Assembly (NCBI GenBank): GCA_965223835.1
Contig: CBDCXQ010000001.1
Location: forward strand, 6,076,001 to 6,140,000
Direction: 5' to 3'
DNA from: CAVYXZ01 sp965223835
GTDB taxonomy: Bacteria; Chloroflexota; Anaerolineae; Aggregatilineales; Phototrophicaceae
DNA length: 64,000 nt
Shown: positions 1-8,799 of the stretch, one piece after another
Position numbering within the stretch: position 1 is the stretch's first letter
Layout: every line of letters starts with the position of its first letter
The notes under the pieces: model-generated
The model's input: only the letters and a program-made list of their open reading frames with translations
Databases searched by the model: none
Told to the model about the DNA's origin: nothing
Made by a program: the position numbers and the translations under genes

Positions 1-605
1 CACGTAAATATGGCTTCTGGGACAATCTTGGGGCGGTGATGGCCTTTATTTTTACGTCGGTTCCCCGCTTTTCGATTGCTATCATATTTTTATATATTCT
101 AGTCATTGAGCTACGACAACCCAGCATTACGAATTTCTTCTCGCCCCAGTATGTATTCGCGCCCTGGAGCATTGAAAAAGTTATTGATATGTTCGCCCAT
201 ATCTGGCCGGTGCTGGTGATCGCGGGTCTGGGTGGCGTGGCACGTAACATGCGCGTGATGCGTGGTAATTTACTGGATGTGCTGGATGCGGACTATGTTC
301 AAACAGCGCGTTCTAAGGGTCTAAAAGAACGTACCGTACTGGTCCGCCATGCGGTTCCCAACGCACTGCACCCCATCGTGGCCTATCAAGGCACGGTGCT
401 GCCCTATATGATGCAGGGCGAACTGGAAGTGGCGATTGTGCTGGGCTTACCGACACTGGGGCCATTGTTTTACGAGTCGCTGGTCAATCAGGATATTTAT
501 ATCTCCGGCTCGCTGCTTCTGATGTACGGGGCATTAATCCTCGTCGGCAATCTGCTGGCCGATGTTTTCTTGTCGCTTCTCGATCCGCGCATCCGGTTTG
601 CTTAG
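1..605 (+). CDS. ABC transporter permease, DppB/OppB type (5' partial)
   Basis: Inner-membrane permease subunit of a peptide/nickel-type ABC importer. The frame is open to the left edge (first full codon at base 3), so the true start lies outside the window. About 200 residues remain, including several hydrophobic segments. The cytoplasmic EAA coupling loop is visible around ADYVQTARSKGLKE, followed by RHAVPNALHPIVA, which is typical of the BPD_transp_1 domain. It is followed after 11 bases by the partner permease, with a GGAGG ribosome-binding site (RBS) in the gap, so the two are co-transcribed. The ATPase and binding-protein genes are probably upstream. The substrate cannot be read from the permease alone. 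Confidence 0.88.
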   Translation, partial: RKYGFWDNLGAVMAFIFTSVPRFSIAIIFLYILVIELRQPSITNFFSPQYVFAPWSIEKVIDMFAHIWPVLVIAGLGGVARNMRVMRGNLLDVLDADYVQTARSKGLKERTVLVRHAVPNALHPIVAYQGTVLPYMMQGELEVAIVLGLPTLGPLFYESLVNQDIYISGSLLLMYGALILVGNLLADVFLSLLDPRIRFA

Positions 606-616
606 GAGGTTAGTCC

Positions 617-1756
617 ATGGTTGCTGAAGTAGTAGATATTCCTGTAGATGGTCAGGCTGCTGAAGTCAGCCACGCGGACGAAGGATATCTTAACCTCGTC
701 TGGCAGCGGTTCCGGCGCAGCCCGATTTCGATAGTTGGTGGGGTGATGGTATTGGTGCTGGGAATGCTGGCAATCTTTGCCGAGTTTTTTAGCCCCACGC
801 CGATTAATCGCATTAATTTGGATGCTTCGTTTACGCCCCCACAGCGTATACATTTCTTCACCGATGCCAATGGTGAATTTCATCTCGGACCTTTTGTCTA
901 CAATTACGAGTTCACGTTGAATCCGACGACATTCGCGGTTGAGTGGGTAGAAGATACCTCCAAAGCCTATCCGATTCACTTTTTTGTCGAAGGCTGGGAA
1001 TATGAACTGTTGGGTTTGTTCCCAACCAACATTCATTTGTACGGCGTGGAAGAAGGGGGCACAGTCTATATTCTGGGCACGGACAAGCTAGGCCGCGATC
1101 TATTTGGCAAAGCGGCTGAAGCCGGGCGTATCTCACTCAGTATGAGTCTCATCAGCACGATTGTTAGCGTGATTGTCGGGTCCGTTCTCGGTGTAGCTTC
1201 GGGTTATTATGGTGGCACCATTGATCTTGTGATGCAGCGCTTTACCGAGTTTGTTGCGGCCTTCCCGCAGTTACCTTTGTGGATGGCGCTGGCTGCTCTC
1301 GTACCGAAAACGGCAGATTCGTTTACCGTATTTGTTATCATGTCGTGCATCTTTGCGTTGTTAACCTGGACTGTTCTAGCGCGTGAGGTGCGCGGCAAGG
1401 TGCTGTCACTGCGTGAGCAGGATTTTATCATGGCGGCCAAAGAAGTCGGCGCGTCTGACCGCCGGATTATCCTTCGCCACCTGTACCCCAATGTCCTGAG
1501 TCATGTGCTGGTGATCCTGACGCTCACCGTTCCGGGCGTCATCCTGGCCGAATCGTTCTTGAGTTTTCTGGGAATCGGCATCACTGAGCCGCTGATCAGC
1601 TGGGGCTTGATGATGCGGAATACGCAAGATATTCAAACGCTGGGTCAGAATCCCTGGATTCTCGCGCCCATCTTTTTTATTGTCATGGCGGTGTTGGGCT
1701 TCAATTTTCTGGGCGATGGCCTGCGCGACGCTGCCGACCCCTATGCCACACAGTAG
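617..1756 (+). CDS. ABC transporter permease, DppC/OppC type
   Basis: Second permease of the peptide-type ABC importer (379 aa). The N-terminal cytoplasmic tail and first membrane helix (about residues 35-55) match the OppC_N arrangement. A long periplasmic stretch follows (about 60-165), including GTDKLGRDLFGKAAEAGRIS, the usual lead-in to the transport domain. The EAA loop is near EQDFIMAAKEVGASDRRI with RHLYPNVLSHVL after it. The periplasmic insert of roughly 90 residues is longer than in classical DppC. The start ATG has a GGAGG RBS. No further transporter gene follows; the next gene is a cytochrome after a 72-base gap. Confidence 0.88.
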   Translation: MVAEVVDIPVDGQAAEVSHADEGYLNLVWQRFRRSPISIVGGVMVLVLGMLAIFAEFFSPTPINRINLDASFTPPQRIHFFTDANGEFHLGPFVYNYEFTLNPTTFAVEWVEDTSKAYPIHFFVEGWEYELLGLFPTNIHLYGVEEGGTVYILGTDKLGRDLFGKAAEAGRISLSMSLISTIVSVIVGSVLGVASGYYGGTIDLVMQRFTEFVAAFPQLPLWMALAALVPKTADSFTVFVIMSCIFALLTWTVLAREVRGKVLSLREQDFIMAAKEVGASDRRIILRHLYPNVLSHVLVILTLTVPGVILAESFLSFLGIGITEPLISWGLMMRNTQDIQTLGQNPWILAPIFFIVMAVLGFNFLGDGLRDAADPYATQ

Positions 1757-1828
1757 GTTATTTGCAAACTCTGAAATTTTGTCATCGTTGCATGTTTTGT
1801 AGTTAGCTTTTACTGGAATAAATGACCG

Positions 1829-3586
1829 ATGCGTCAACCCAAATTGTTAGCAGTGGTCAGTGTCCTGATCGTTTTCGGGGGATTGACCGCTGTCATTGTA
1901 TTTAGTCAGAGCAACGTGACTCCGTTGCCGGAAACAGTGGCCGGAGTCGTTAGCAATGCTGATGGCCCGGTTGCCGATGCCATTGTGCAAGTGCAGGGCA
2001 CACCCGATCAAATCCGCACCGATGCCAACGGCGCATTCTCTATCAGCGGCTTGAGTGGTACTGAGTCGGTTGCCATTACTGCCTGGACTGAAGGGCATTA
2101 TATTGGCTGGGTGACGTTGGATCCTAATGCACCCAACTGGGGCGATGGCACGGCCTTGAACATCAGCTTAAGGCCGTTGCCACAAGACGATCACCCCGAG
2201 TATGATTGGTTTGAAGAAGAGGGTGTCAAAGGCTCAGCCTCGTGTGCCCTGTGCCATCGGGAGTATCCTGAATGGCAACAGGATCAGCATGGACGCGCCG
2301 CCAACAATCATCGCTTTCTCAATATGTATACGGGAACCGATGCCAACGGTGAGATGGGTCAACCTGTACAATGGGGCAGCGATGGCCTCCCGGAGTTACC
2401 CGATCCCGATCAACCGTACACCGGGCCGGGATTCGTGCCCGATAATCCTGGCGGACGGGCTGGTAACTGTGCGGCCTGTCATACGCCGCTGGTTTCCAAA
2501 GCGCCCACAGACCAGAATTGCACGTGGTCTGGCTGCCATACCAACCTGACGATCGAACGTGCCCCCGACTTTCTTGAATTCCCCGGCACGCCGATTTCGG
2601 CTCAGTTTGGTCTTGCTAATGAGGGGATTAGCTGCGAGTTCTGTCACAAAATCAGCGATGTTTACGTTGATGAAGAATCGGGCCTGCCATATGCTGCGAT
2701 GCCGGGGATTTTATCCGTGAAATTGCACCGTCCAGAAACTGAAGACGATCAGGTATTTTTTGGTCCGCTGGTTGATGTGACGCGCAACGATAGTTATTTA
2801 CCGCTGATTTCCGAGAGCAGGTTCTGTGCTGGCTGCCATTTTGGTGTGTTTGGCGGGGTGATGGGCGTGCGTGAAATGACTGGCGGTGAAGTGATCTACA
2901 ATTCCTACGGCGAGTGGCTGGATAGCCCCTACAGCGACCCGGAGACCGGCCAGTCTTGCCAGGATTGTCATATGCCCCCGGCGGAAGAAAACTGGTTTGT
3001 CTTTGCCGAACGCGATGGCCTGACCCGCGATTATGTTGAACTCCACAACCACACCATGTTGGGCGCTGCCGATGAAGCGTTTCTCCAGAACGCGGTCACG
3101 CTGGTGAGTAGTGCACAACGGGACGGCGACCAACTGACAGTTGCCGTGCAAATCACCAATGACCGGGTGGGGCATCACATTCCTACCGGCGCACCGATGC
3201 GCTCCATGATGCTGGTGGTCGAAGCGGTGGACGCTGAAGGTCGCCCGTTAGAACTCAGTGCTGGGCCAGTGAATCCCGATTTCGCCGGTGATTATGGTGG
3301 CCTGCCGGGCAAGACGTTTGCCAAGGTGCTGCGGGATAATTATACGGGCGAAACACCAACTGTCGCCTTCTGGCGGCAGATCAGTCTGGTCGAGGATAAT
3401 CGGCTGCCAGCGTTAGCCACTGATGCGACCCAGTATACCTTCGCGCTACCGGCTGATGTTGGGGCAACGGTCAATGTCCGGCTTATCTTCCGGCGGGCCT
3501 TCTATGACTTGATGCAACAGAAGGGCTGGAACGACCCTGACATCCACATGGCAAGCGAGACTCTGCATATTCCACCGAGGCCATGA
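1829..3586 (+). CDS. secreted multiheme cytochrome c with N-terminal carboxypeptidase-regulatory-like domain
   Basis: Exported electron-transfer protein (585 aa). An N-terminal hydrophobic segment (about 5-26) serves as signal peptide or anchor. Residues about 37-110 resemble a carboxypeptidase-regulatory-like beta domain (AGVVSNADGPVADAIVQVQG). Heme-attachment motifs start at Cys139 (CALCH), 214 (CAACH), 231 (CTWSGCH, a CX4CH variant), 269 (CEFCH), 333 (CAGCH) and 377 (CQDCH), so up to six c-type hemes. The C-terminal third is beta-rich, with HHIPTGAPMRSMML resembling domains that follow heme regions in cytochrome c-554-like proteins. A catalytic activity cannot be assigned. The stop overlaps the next start by four bases (ATGA), so the two genes are translationally coupled. 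Confidence 0.85.
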   Translation: MRQPKLLAVVSVLIVFGGLTAVIVFSQSNVTPLPETVAGVVSNADGPVADAIVQVQGTPDQIRTDANGAFSISGLSGTESVAITAWTEGHYIGWVTLDPNAPNWGDGTALNISLRPLPQDDHPEYDWFEEEGVKGSASCALCHREYPEWQQDQHGRAANNHRFLNMYTGTDANGEMGQPVQWGSDGLPELPDPDQPYTGPGFVPDNPGGRAGNCAACHTPLVSKAPTDQNCTWSGCHTNLTIERAPDFLEFPGTPISAQFGLANEGISCEFCHKISDVYVDEESGLPYAAMPGILSVKLHRPETEDDQVFFGPLVDVTRNDSYLPLISESRFCAGCHFGVFGGVMGVREMTGGEVIYNSYGEWLDSPYSDPETGQSCQDCHMPPAEENWFVFAERDGLTRDYVELHNHTMLGAADEAFLQNAVTLVSSAQRDGDQLTVAVQITNDRVGHHIPTGAPMRSMMLVVEAVDAEGRPLELSAGPVNPDFAGDYGGLPGKTFAKVLRDNYTGETPTVAFWRQISLVEDNRLPALATDATQYTFALPADVGATVNVRLIFRRAFYDLMQQKGWNDPDIHMASETLHIPPRP

Positions 3587-4200
3587 TTCGATTTTGGCTG
3601 ATCCTGGTTAGCGCGTTGACATCGCTCTTTGTGCTGCCAATCATGATGATTCGGGCACAGTCCTATGATGATCGGGCGATTCGCGAACTGGCCCCGGTTG
3701 ATTGTCCTGCCCCGTGTTTGCTGGGCATTCGCCCCGGCGCTCATACCTTATCCGAGGGTATCTACTTTCTGGAAGCCCACAACTGGGTTGCGACCCGCGT
3801 GGAACAAATGCCATCGGTGGTCCAGATGTCTTTGCGCTATGGTGCGACCATTGCCCGAACGGAAGTACGTTGGCGTTGGGCAGCGAACAACCCAGCCTGG
3901 ATTAATGACACACTATTTGGCGTCATAACAGTCGAAAATCTCGATGTCAAACTTATGACAATTGATACCTATCTGACCGTGGGGGACATAGCCCTCGCGT
4001 TTGGCAGCCCGGATGCGGTATGGGTAAGGGATAGGCACGACCAGCGTTTTGAATATAATGCTTGGTATGATGAGCGGCATATGCTCATCACCGCTGAGGG
4101 ATTGTGCCCACTATGGCATGTGCTTCATGCGCCAGTGCATATCCAGATTTATGCGACATCACCGCGTCTGGCTCAACCAGAGGCAACCGTATGCCGGTGA
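3583..4200 (+). CDS. secreted protein of unknown function
   Basis: 205 aa with a clear signal peptide (about residues 1-26, ending near IRAQ). I do not recognise a family. After the signal comes a short Cys motif, DCPAPCLLGIRPG, and a second Cys pair lies near the C-terminus (GLCPLWH and the final VCR). The start overlaps the stop of the multiheme cytochrome gene (ATGA), which argues for a shared transcript and possibly a shared compartment. The gene converges with the STAND-histidine kinase gene, leaving only 15 bases between stops. Confidence 0.6.
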   Translation: MIRFWLILVSALTSLFVLPIMMIRAQSYDDRAIRELAPVDCPAPCLLGIRPGAHTLSEGIYFLEAHNWVATRVEQMPSVVQMSLRYGATIARTEVRWRWAANNPAWINDTLFGVITVENLDVKLMTIDTYLTVGDIALAFGSPDAVWVRDRHDQRFEYNAWYDERHMLITAEGLCPLWHVLHAPVHIQIYATSPRLAQPEATVCR

Positions 4201-4215
4201 CTCCTTCCCCACCAC

Positions 4216-7200
4216 TCAGGCCATCAGTGGCAATGACACCCGGAATGTACTCCCGCGATCTGGGGCACTGGTTACCTTGATTAAACCGTCATGGGCCTCA
4301 ATAATTTTCTGCGTAATCGCTAACCCCAATCCAGAGCGCCCACGATCGGTTCGCGCTTTGTCGACTCGGTAAAATCGCTCAAAAATGTGCGGCAGGTCTT
4401 CGGCTTCAATGCCAATCCCCGTGTCGCTCACCTCAACGATCGCTTCACAGGCCGCTGAATATAACGCAATCCTGATCTTTCCCTCATCCGGCGTGTACTG
4501 GATAGCGTTGTCGATGATGTTAAGCAGGGCTTGTTGTAAATATTCACTATCCGCATTGATGAACAACGGCATATCAGCCAGGGTGAAATCGATGGCGAGA
4601 TGATGTTCGGGGGTGAGTTGTGAGACATGATTTTGTTGGATTGCTAGCAGCACTTGATTGAGTTCACAGGGTTGGAATTCAAGCTCAGCCCCGCTATCGA
4701 ATCGGGCCATCGTAATCAGATTTTCAATCAAAGTATGTAAATGAGTAACCTGATCTTTGACCTGTTGTAACCGGCCTTTTCGTTTATCTGGATCCGATAT
4801 GCGTTCAAGCAGGTAGAGGCTGGTATTGATAATGGTGAGCGGCGTGCGCAGGTCATGTGTGGCGCTTTCCATAAAGGTTGCCATGATCTTCGATTTTTCT
4901 TGTTCCAACAGCGTGTCGACTGTATCCACCAGCTTGCGCACGCTGTCCCGCTCATTTTTGCTCAGATCTTCATCCAGTAATTCACCACTCGCCAGACCCT
5001 CTGTCACCTGTTGCAGTAAGGTGAGTTCATTTTCACTCACCTTGTCGGTGGCGGCATTGTGAGTCGTCTGTCCGGGCTGAAATTCGTCGATAAAGGTGGC
5101 GACCAGGGTCTTTAGGTCACGGGTTGCGCTGCGTTCTTGTGCGGACTGAAATACAATGGGAGCGAGTTCGTCGCTGAGTTGGTCGGAAAGTTTACGAGCG
5201 CGATTCCGGGTTTCATCTGGTGATTGCGGATGCTGTTGCAGAAACGTCGTCAACTCGATTGCACGTGCCACATCGCCTTCCAAAGCGAGGAGATTAGCAA
5301 TACCGAGTAATGTCAGCATCGCCAGTACATTCAACTGTGCCTTATGATCGACATAGGCCGTTAATGCGACGTAATAGTAGTGCCTGGCGGAGTCAAATTG
5401 CCCCAGTCCGCAACAAGCCTCAGCTACCCCCTTACTGGCGGAAATAACGCCCATTGACCAGCCGAAACGCTCGAAAATTGCCACAGCCTCGGTAAAGTAT
5501 TGCCGTCCAGCAGCATAGTTTCCCAGGAAATTTTCAAGGTGTCCCAGGTGATCCAATCCCCAGGCTGCCAGTCCATCCATGTTGCGCTGGTTGTCGGTGA
5601 AGATCAACTGGTGATAACAGGCCCGCGCGCGATCATAGTCGCCGAATTGATGATAGGCATAGCCCAGCCGCAAACGGACAAATTGGATTTCGTAAGTTTC
5701 ATCACCAGTCGCAAAACAAGCAACGCCTGCCGCCAGATGCTGACAGGCTTCGGCATATCGCCCGTGTATGATCGCATTATTGCCAATCGTATCCAGGCAG
5801 CGAGCTTCGACAATCGGCAACTCGAGCGTGCGGGCTAGGGCTAACCCCCGTTGGGCAGTTTCTTGTCCGAGGTCACGTAAACTGCAAAAATTGGCAAGAA
5901 TCGAAAGAATACTCAATAAGCGGGCCAGCAAGGTATCCTGTTGTGGGAATCTTTCTGCTGCTTCAACCTCGGTAACTGCTTTCTGGAATATCGTGGTCGC
6001 GTCACGCCAGGCTTCCCGAATTCGATAATAATGGTACAAGCCTTCGGTTGCCCGTTCCATCTCCCGGTAATGCCGTTGGTCAATTGCCCAATCCCACATC
6101 GCCCGAATGTTGTCCAGGTCAGCATGAACCGCAGCCACCGTTGGGGAAGCAATATCATAGGTCACCAATTGCATTTCGCGTTCGTTGAGGAAATTCACAA
6201 AATAATTACAGTGTTGGTCATGGACCTCACGAACGGATTCAGGATTTTGCTCCAGTTTTCCTTGACTGAACTGGCGCAATAGCTCGTGGAGATGGTAGCG
6301 TTCATGTGAGTCAAATTGCAGCAATGATTTATCGACCAATGACAACAACGTCGTCAATGTTGCCCCGGTAATTTGTTGCGCGGCTTCGCGTTGGAATCCA
6401 CCGCGAAACACTGATATTTGTTGGAAGATATGTCGCTCAGTTTCGGTGAGCAAATTCCATGAATAATCGAATACCACCTGCATACTTTGATGCCGGGTGG
6501 GTATATGTCCCAGTGTTGCTTCTAATAGCGCATAATTTCGAGTCAGTTCGTCGGCAATTTCGCGACATGAAAGAACGCGCACCCAGGCCGCTGCCATCTC
6601 AATTGCCAGCGGGTTTCCCTCAACCAGCCGACAGATGCGAATGACATGGGGTACCTGTTCATCCTTTAGCGTAAAGCGCCAATCGAGCTTGTGTGCAATG
6701 TGTTCAAACAACAGCAAAGCGCTGTAGTCTTCAATCTGTGAAACCGCATCGGTCACGGGGATTGCCATGCCCTGAAGATCATAAACCATCTCTGACGGCA
6801 GCAGTAACCGTTCGCGGGAGGTTACTAAAATCTTGATCTGTGGTGCCCGTGCGAGGATATCGCTGACGAGCTGCTTGCCATCCAAGACGTGCTCAAAGTT
6901 ATCCAGAACCAGCAACATGCATTTGGGTTCGAGTGCTGCCAGGAGTTGATCGCTGGGTGGCTTTGCGCCAGAGACGGCGACATCTAGTGTATCAGCGATG
7001 GTAACTGCCAGTAGGTCACTCGAAGTGAGCGGTGCGAGCGAGACAAAGTAGGTGCCATCAGGAAATAGTGCAGGTTGAGAAGCAGCATCAACGGTGGTTA
7101 TGTGAATTGCCACCTCAGTCGCCAGGCGGGTTTTTCCGATGCCCCCGAAACCGGTGATGGTCAACAGACGGCAACCCGGGTCCTCGAGAAGGTTGATAAT

Positions 7201-7284
7201 ATCAGAGATTTCTGAATCTCTACCAATAAAAGGGGTGGCGTGGTCCGGCAGATGAAGCGAAACGAGTGCAGGTGAAGAAATCAT
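4216..7284 (-). CDS. STAND (NB-ARC/TPR) ATPase fused to a histidine kinase
   Basis: A 1022-aa signalling protein. The N-terminus carries an NB-ARC-type NTPase: P-loop GFGGIGKT at residues 45-52, Walker B MLLVLDNFEHV near 123-133, and the sensor motif LVTSRERLLL after it. A winged-helix and TPR-like helical region follows (about 300-700). The C-terminal 220 residues are a complete kinase: H-box ATHDLRTPL with the phospho-acceptor His near 809, N-box NIIDNAIQYTPDEG, DTGIGI with FERFYR, and GRSGLGLAI. The NTPase/TPR half resembles the two LuxR-output proteins at 56-62 kb, but the output domain differs. No response regulator lies next to it. The start ATG has no strong RBS. It is probably cytoplasmic, as no membrane segment is seen. 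Confidence 0.88.
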   Translation of the reverse strand: MISSPALVSLHLPDHATPFIGRDSEISDIINLLEDPGCRLLTITGFGGIGKTRLATEVAIHITTVDAASQPALFPDGTYFVSLAPLTSSDLLAVTIADTLDVAVSGAKPPSDQLLAALEPKCMLLVLDNFEHVLDGKQLVSDILARAPQIKILVTSRERLLLPSEMVYDLQGMAIPVTDAVSQIEDYSALLLFEHIAHKLDWRFTLKDEQVPHVIRICRLVEGNPLAIEMAAAWVRVLSCREIADELTRNYALLEATLGHIPTRHQSMQVVFDYSWNLLTETERHIFQQISVFRGGFQREAAQQITGATLTTLLSLVDKSLLQFDSHERYHLHELLRQFSQGKLEQNPESVREVHDQHCNYFVNFLNEREMQLVTYDIASPTVAAVHADLDNIRAMWDWAIDQRHYREMERATEGLYHYYRIREAWRDATTIFQKAVTEVEAAERFPQQDTLLARLLSILSILANFCSLRDLGQETAQRGLALARTLELPIVEARCLDTIGNNAIIHGRYAEACQHLAAGVACFATGDETYEIQFVRLRLGYAYHQFGDYDRARACYHQLIFTDNQRNMDGLAAWGLDHLGHLENFLGNYAAGRQYFTEAVAIFERFGWSMGVISASKGVAEACCGLGQFDSARHYYYVALTAYVDHKAQLNVLAMLTLLGIANLLALEGDVARAIELTTFLQQHPQSPDETRNRARKLSDQLSDELAPIVFQSAQERSATRDLKTLVATFIDEFQPGQTTHNAATDKVSENELTLLQQVTEGLASGELLDEDLSKNERDSVRKLVDTVDTLLEQEKSKIMATFMESATHDLRTPLTIINTSLYLLERISDPDKRKGRLQQVKDQVTHLHTLIENLITMARFDSGAELEFQPCELNQVLLAIQQNHVSQLTPEHHLAIDFTLADMPLFINADSEYLQQALLNIIDNAIQYTPDEGKIRIALYSAACEAIVEVSDTGIGIEAEDLPHIFERFYRVDKARTDRGRSGLGLAITQKIIEAHDGLIKVTSAPDRGSTFRVSLPLMA

Positions 7285-7618
7285 AGCGCCATGTAACCAT
7301 CGTTCAACAATAAGCTATTTTAGCATGATCGAAGCTTTCATTCAGTTAAATAATTAGCCGCTTCAAAGGAGAGGTAAGGCTGTTGATCTATAGCCAAATT
7401 CTGCTGTAGCATTCATGGATTTTGCTGGACATTTTTGGCTGTGGAGGGCAACTAAGCCTGCAATCGAAGTTACTTGAGCATATCTTTGGGTATTCTGACC
7501 AGGTGAGGGTGAAGTTGTACACGGCAGTCCCCCTGGAGTTTGGCACTTTAAGCAGCTCTCGAAGGAGAAACGAGGGCTGTTTTTGAGTTGAGGTGAGGTT
7601 GAAGAAGGGAAAACAGGC
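7285..7618. other. intergenic stretch without a supportable gene
   Basis: About 330 bases between the start of the STAND-kinase gene and the reconstructed end of the broken phosphotransferase gene. An open frame on the minus strand (7363-7671) has no recognisable protein character and starts inside the pseudogene tail. I see no tRNA or convincing terminator. The right-hand end presumably carries the promoter of the kinase gene. Confidence 0.5.
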
Positions 7619-8614
7619 TCAAGCGCGCATGGCAGCGTAGATGCTGTGCTTGAGCGCGACCAAATAGTCATGTTTTTTCGGTCCAGTCATCGGGGGTTGT
7701 CGTGAGAATGGGTCGGAAATGATGTTGCCCCCAGCGGGTCGGGACAGCAGGCGCACGAGCTAAGCCAAAGGTGCGGTAGCCCGCCAGGAGCAGCAGGGAG
7801 TAGACCCAGGCACGCCACTGGACGGACAAGACGGCGACTTCGGCGGTTTCGTCATTGTCCAGTGGCATAATTTGCCGATAACCGTCCAAAACATAGGGGA
7901 CGGTTCGAATTGGGCTGTCGCCAAAGTCGTAGGCTGGATCACCCCAGTTCGCATTACTCCAGTCAATGAGCGCAATATATTCGCTCGTCGTTGGCTGAAC
8001 CATAATATTTGTTGCCTGCGTGTCGCCATGGATGACGCATTGGCGAACGGGCGCTAGAGCATAAGGGGCAAGATGATCGAGCCATTGTGAAAACTAGTTC
8101 GCTTCGCTAAGCGTGAAATAGCCCGCCGTCGCAAGTTGTTCCGGCCATTCACGGGGATCAGGTAAATGATCGTGTTGAATCTGCGCAGCAACAGCTGCTT
8201 CAAAACTATTTGCATGTAATCGCGCCAGATCACGGCCCAGTTCACGCCAAACATCGGGGGTTTGCTGTGGTTCCAGGTTGAGTAACCCCAACGTATCGCC
8301 GTGAATCCGCCATAGACCGTGAACGCCGCTGGTATAAGCTCCATTGAGACATCACACACCAGCAGGTCCGGCGTCCGTACCCCTGCTCTTTTTGCCACAG
8401 ATACAGCCAGTGCTTCGCGCTCGGCGATTTCGACGCTCTTGGGATGCGCACGGCCAATTCTAATGACCAGATCCTCACCCATTAAGTAGAGTTTATTGAC
8501 AATCCCAATCTGCGGCATTGCGGTGAAGTGGTTAACATTCAAATGATGGCTAGCCGCGATTCGATGGAGCACATCGTCCGTAATTTCTGGAAATGGCGGT
8601 GGATGGTTCGGCAT
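7619..8614 (-). pseudogene. aminoglycoside phosphotransferase (APH)-family kinase, broken
   Basis: Three frames on the minus strand join into one phosphotransferase. The first (from 8614) runs to SMELIPAAFTVYG. A one-base loss near 8308 moves reading to IHGDTLGLLNLEPQ. An in-frame TAG at 8094-8096 then interrupts that frame, after which it resumes with the catalytic loop VIHGDTQATNIMV and the metal-binding IDWSNANWGDPAYDFGD. An extra base in a run of six A (plus-strand T run at 7673-7678) appears to cut off the C-terminus HDYLVALKHSIYAAMRA, whose stop is at 7619. Active-site motifs are preserved, so the decay is recent or some lesions are assembly errors. The original substrate is unknown; APH-like proteins also phosphorylate small metabolites. 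Confidence 0.8.
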
Positions 8615-8799
8615 ATTTTTTGATGGTCAAATGAATTCGAGCTAAATCGTATCCCTATTGGCGGAAGGCCGCCAGACAGAATCAGAATCTATATGCTTCA
8701 AGTGCGGAACATGGATTGTGTTCTACCCGTACCGACTACCGCAACGGGGGGTGACGACCACCCGGCCCAAGCCCTAATCTGGAGCCATGTTTACCGATC

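Noticed and set aside
7363..7671. 102-aa minus-strand open frame
   Set aside because: No protein-like composition; it begins in the homopolymer-shifted tail of the broken phosphotransferase gene and matches no family I know.
8094..8096. UAG in the phosphotransferase frame as a recoded codon
   Set aside because: The gene also has a frameshift upstream and another downstream, so decay or error explains it better than recoding (pyrrolysine or suppression).
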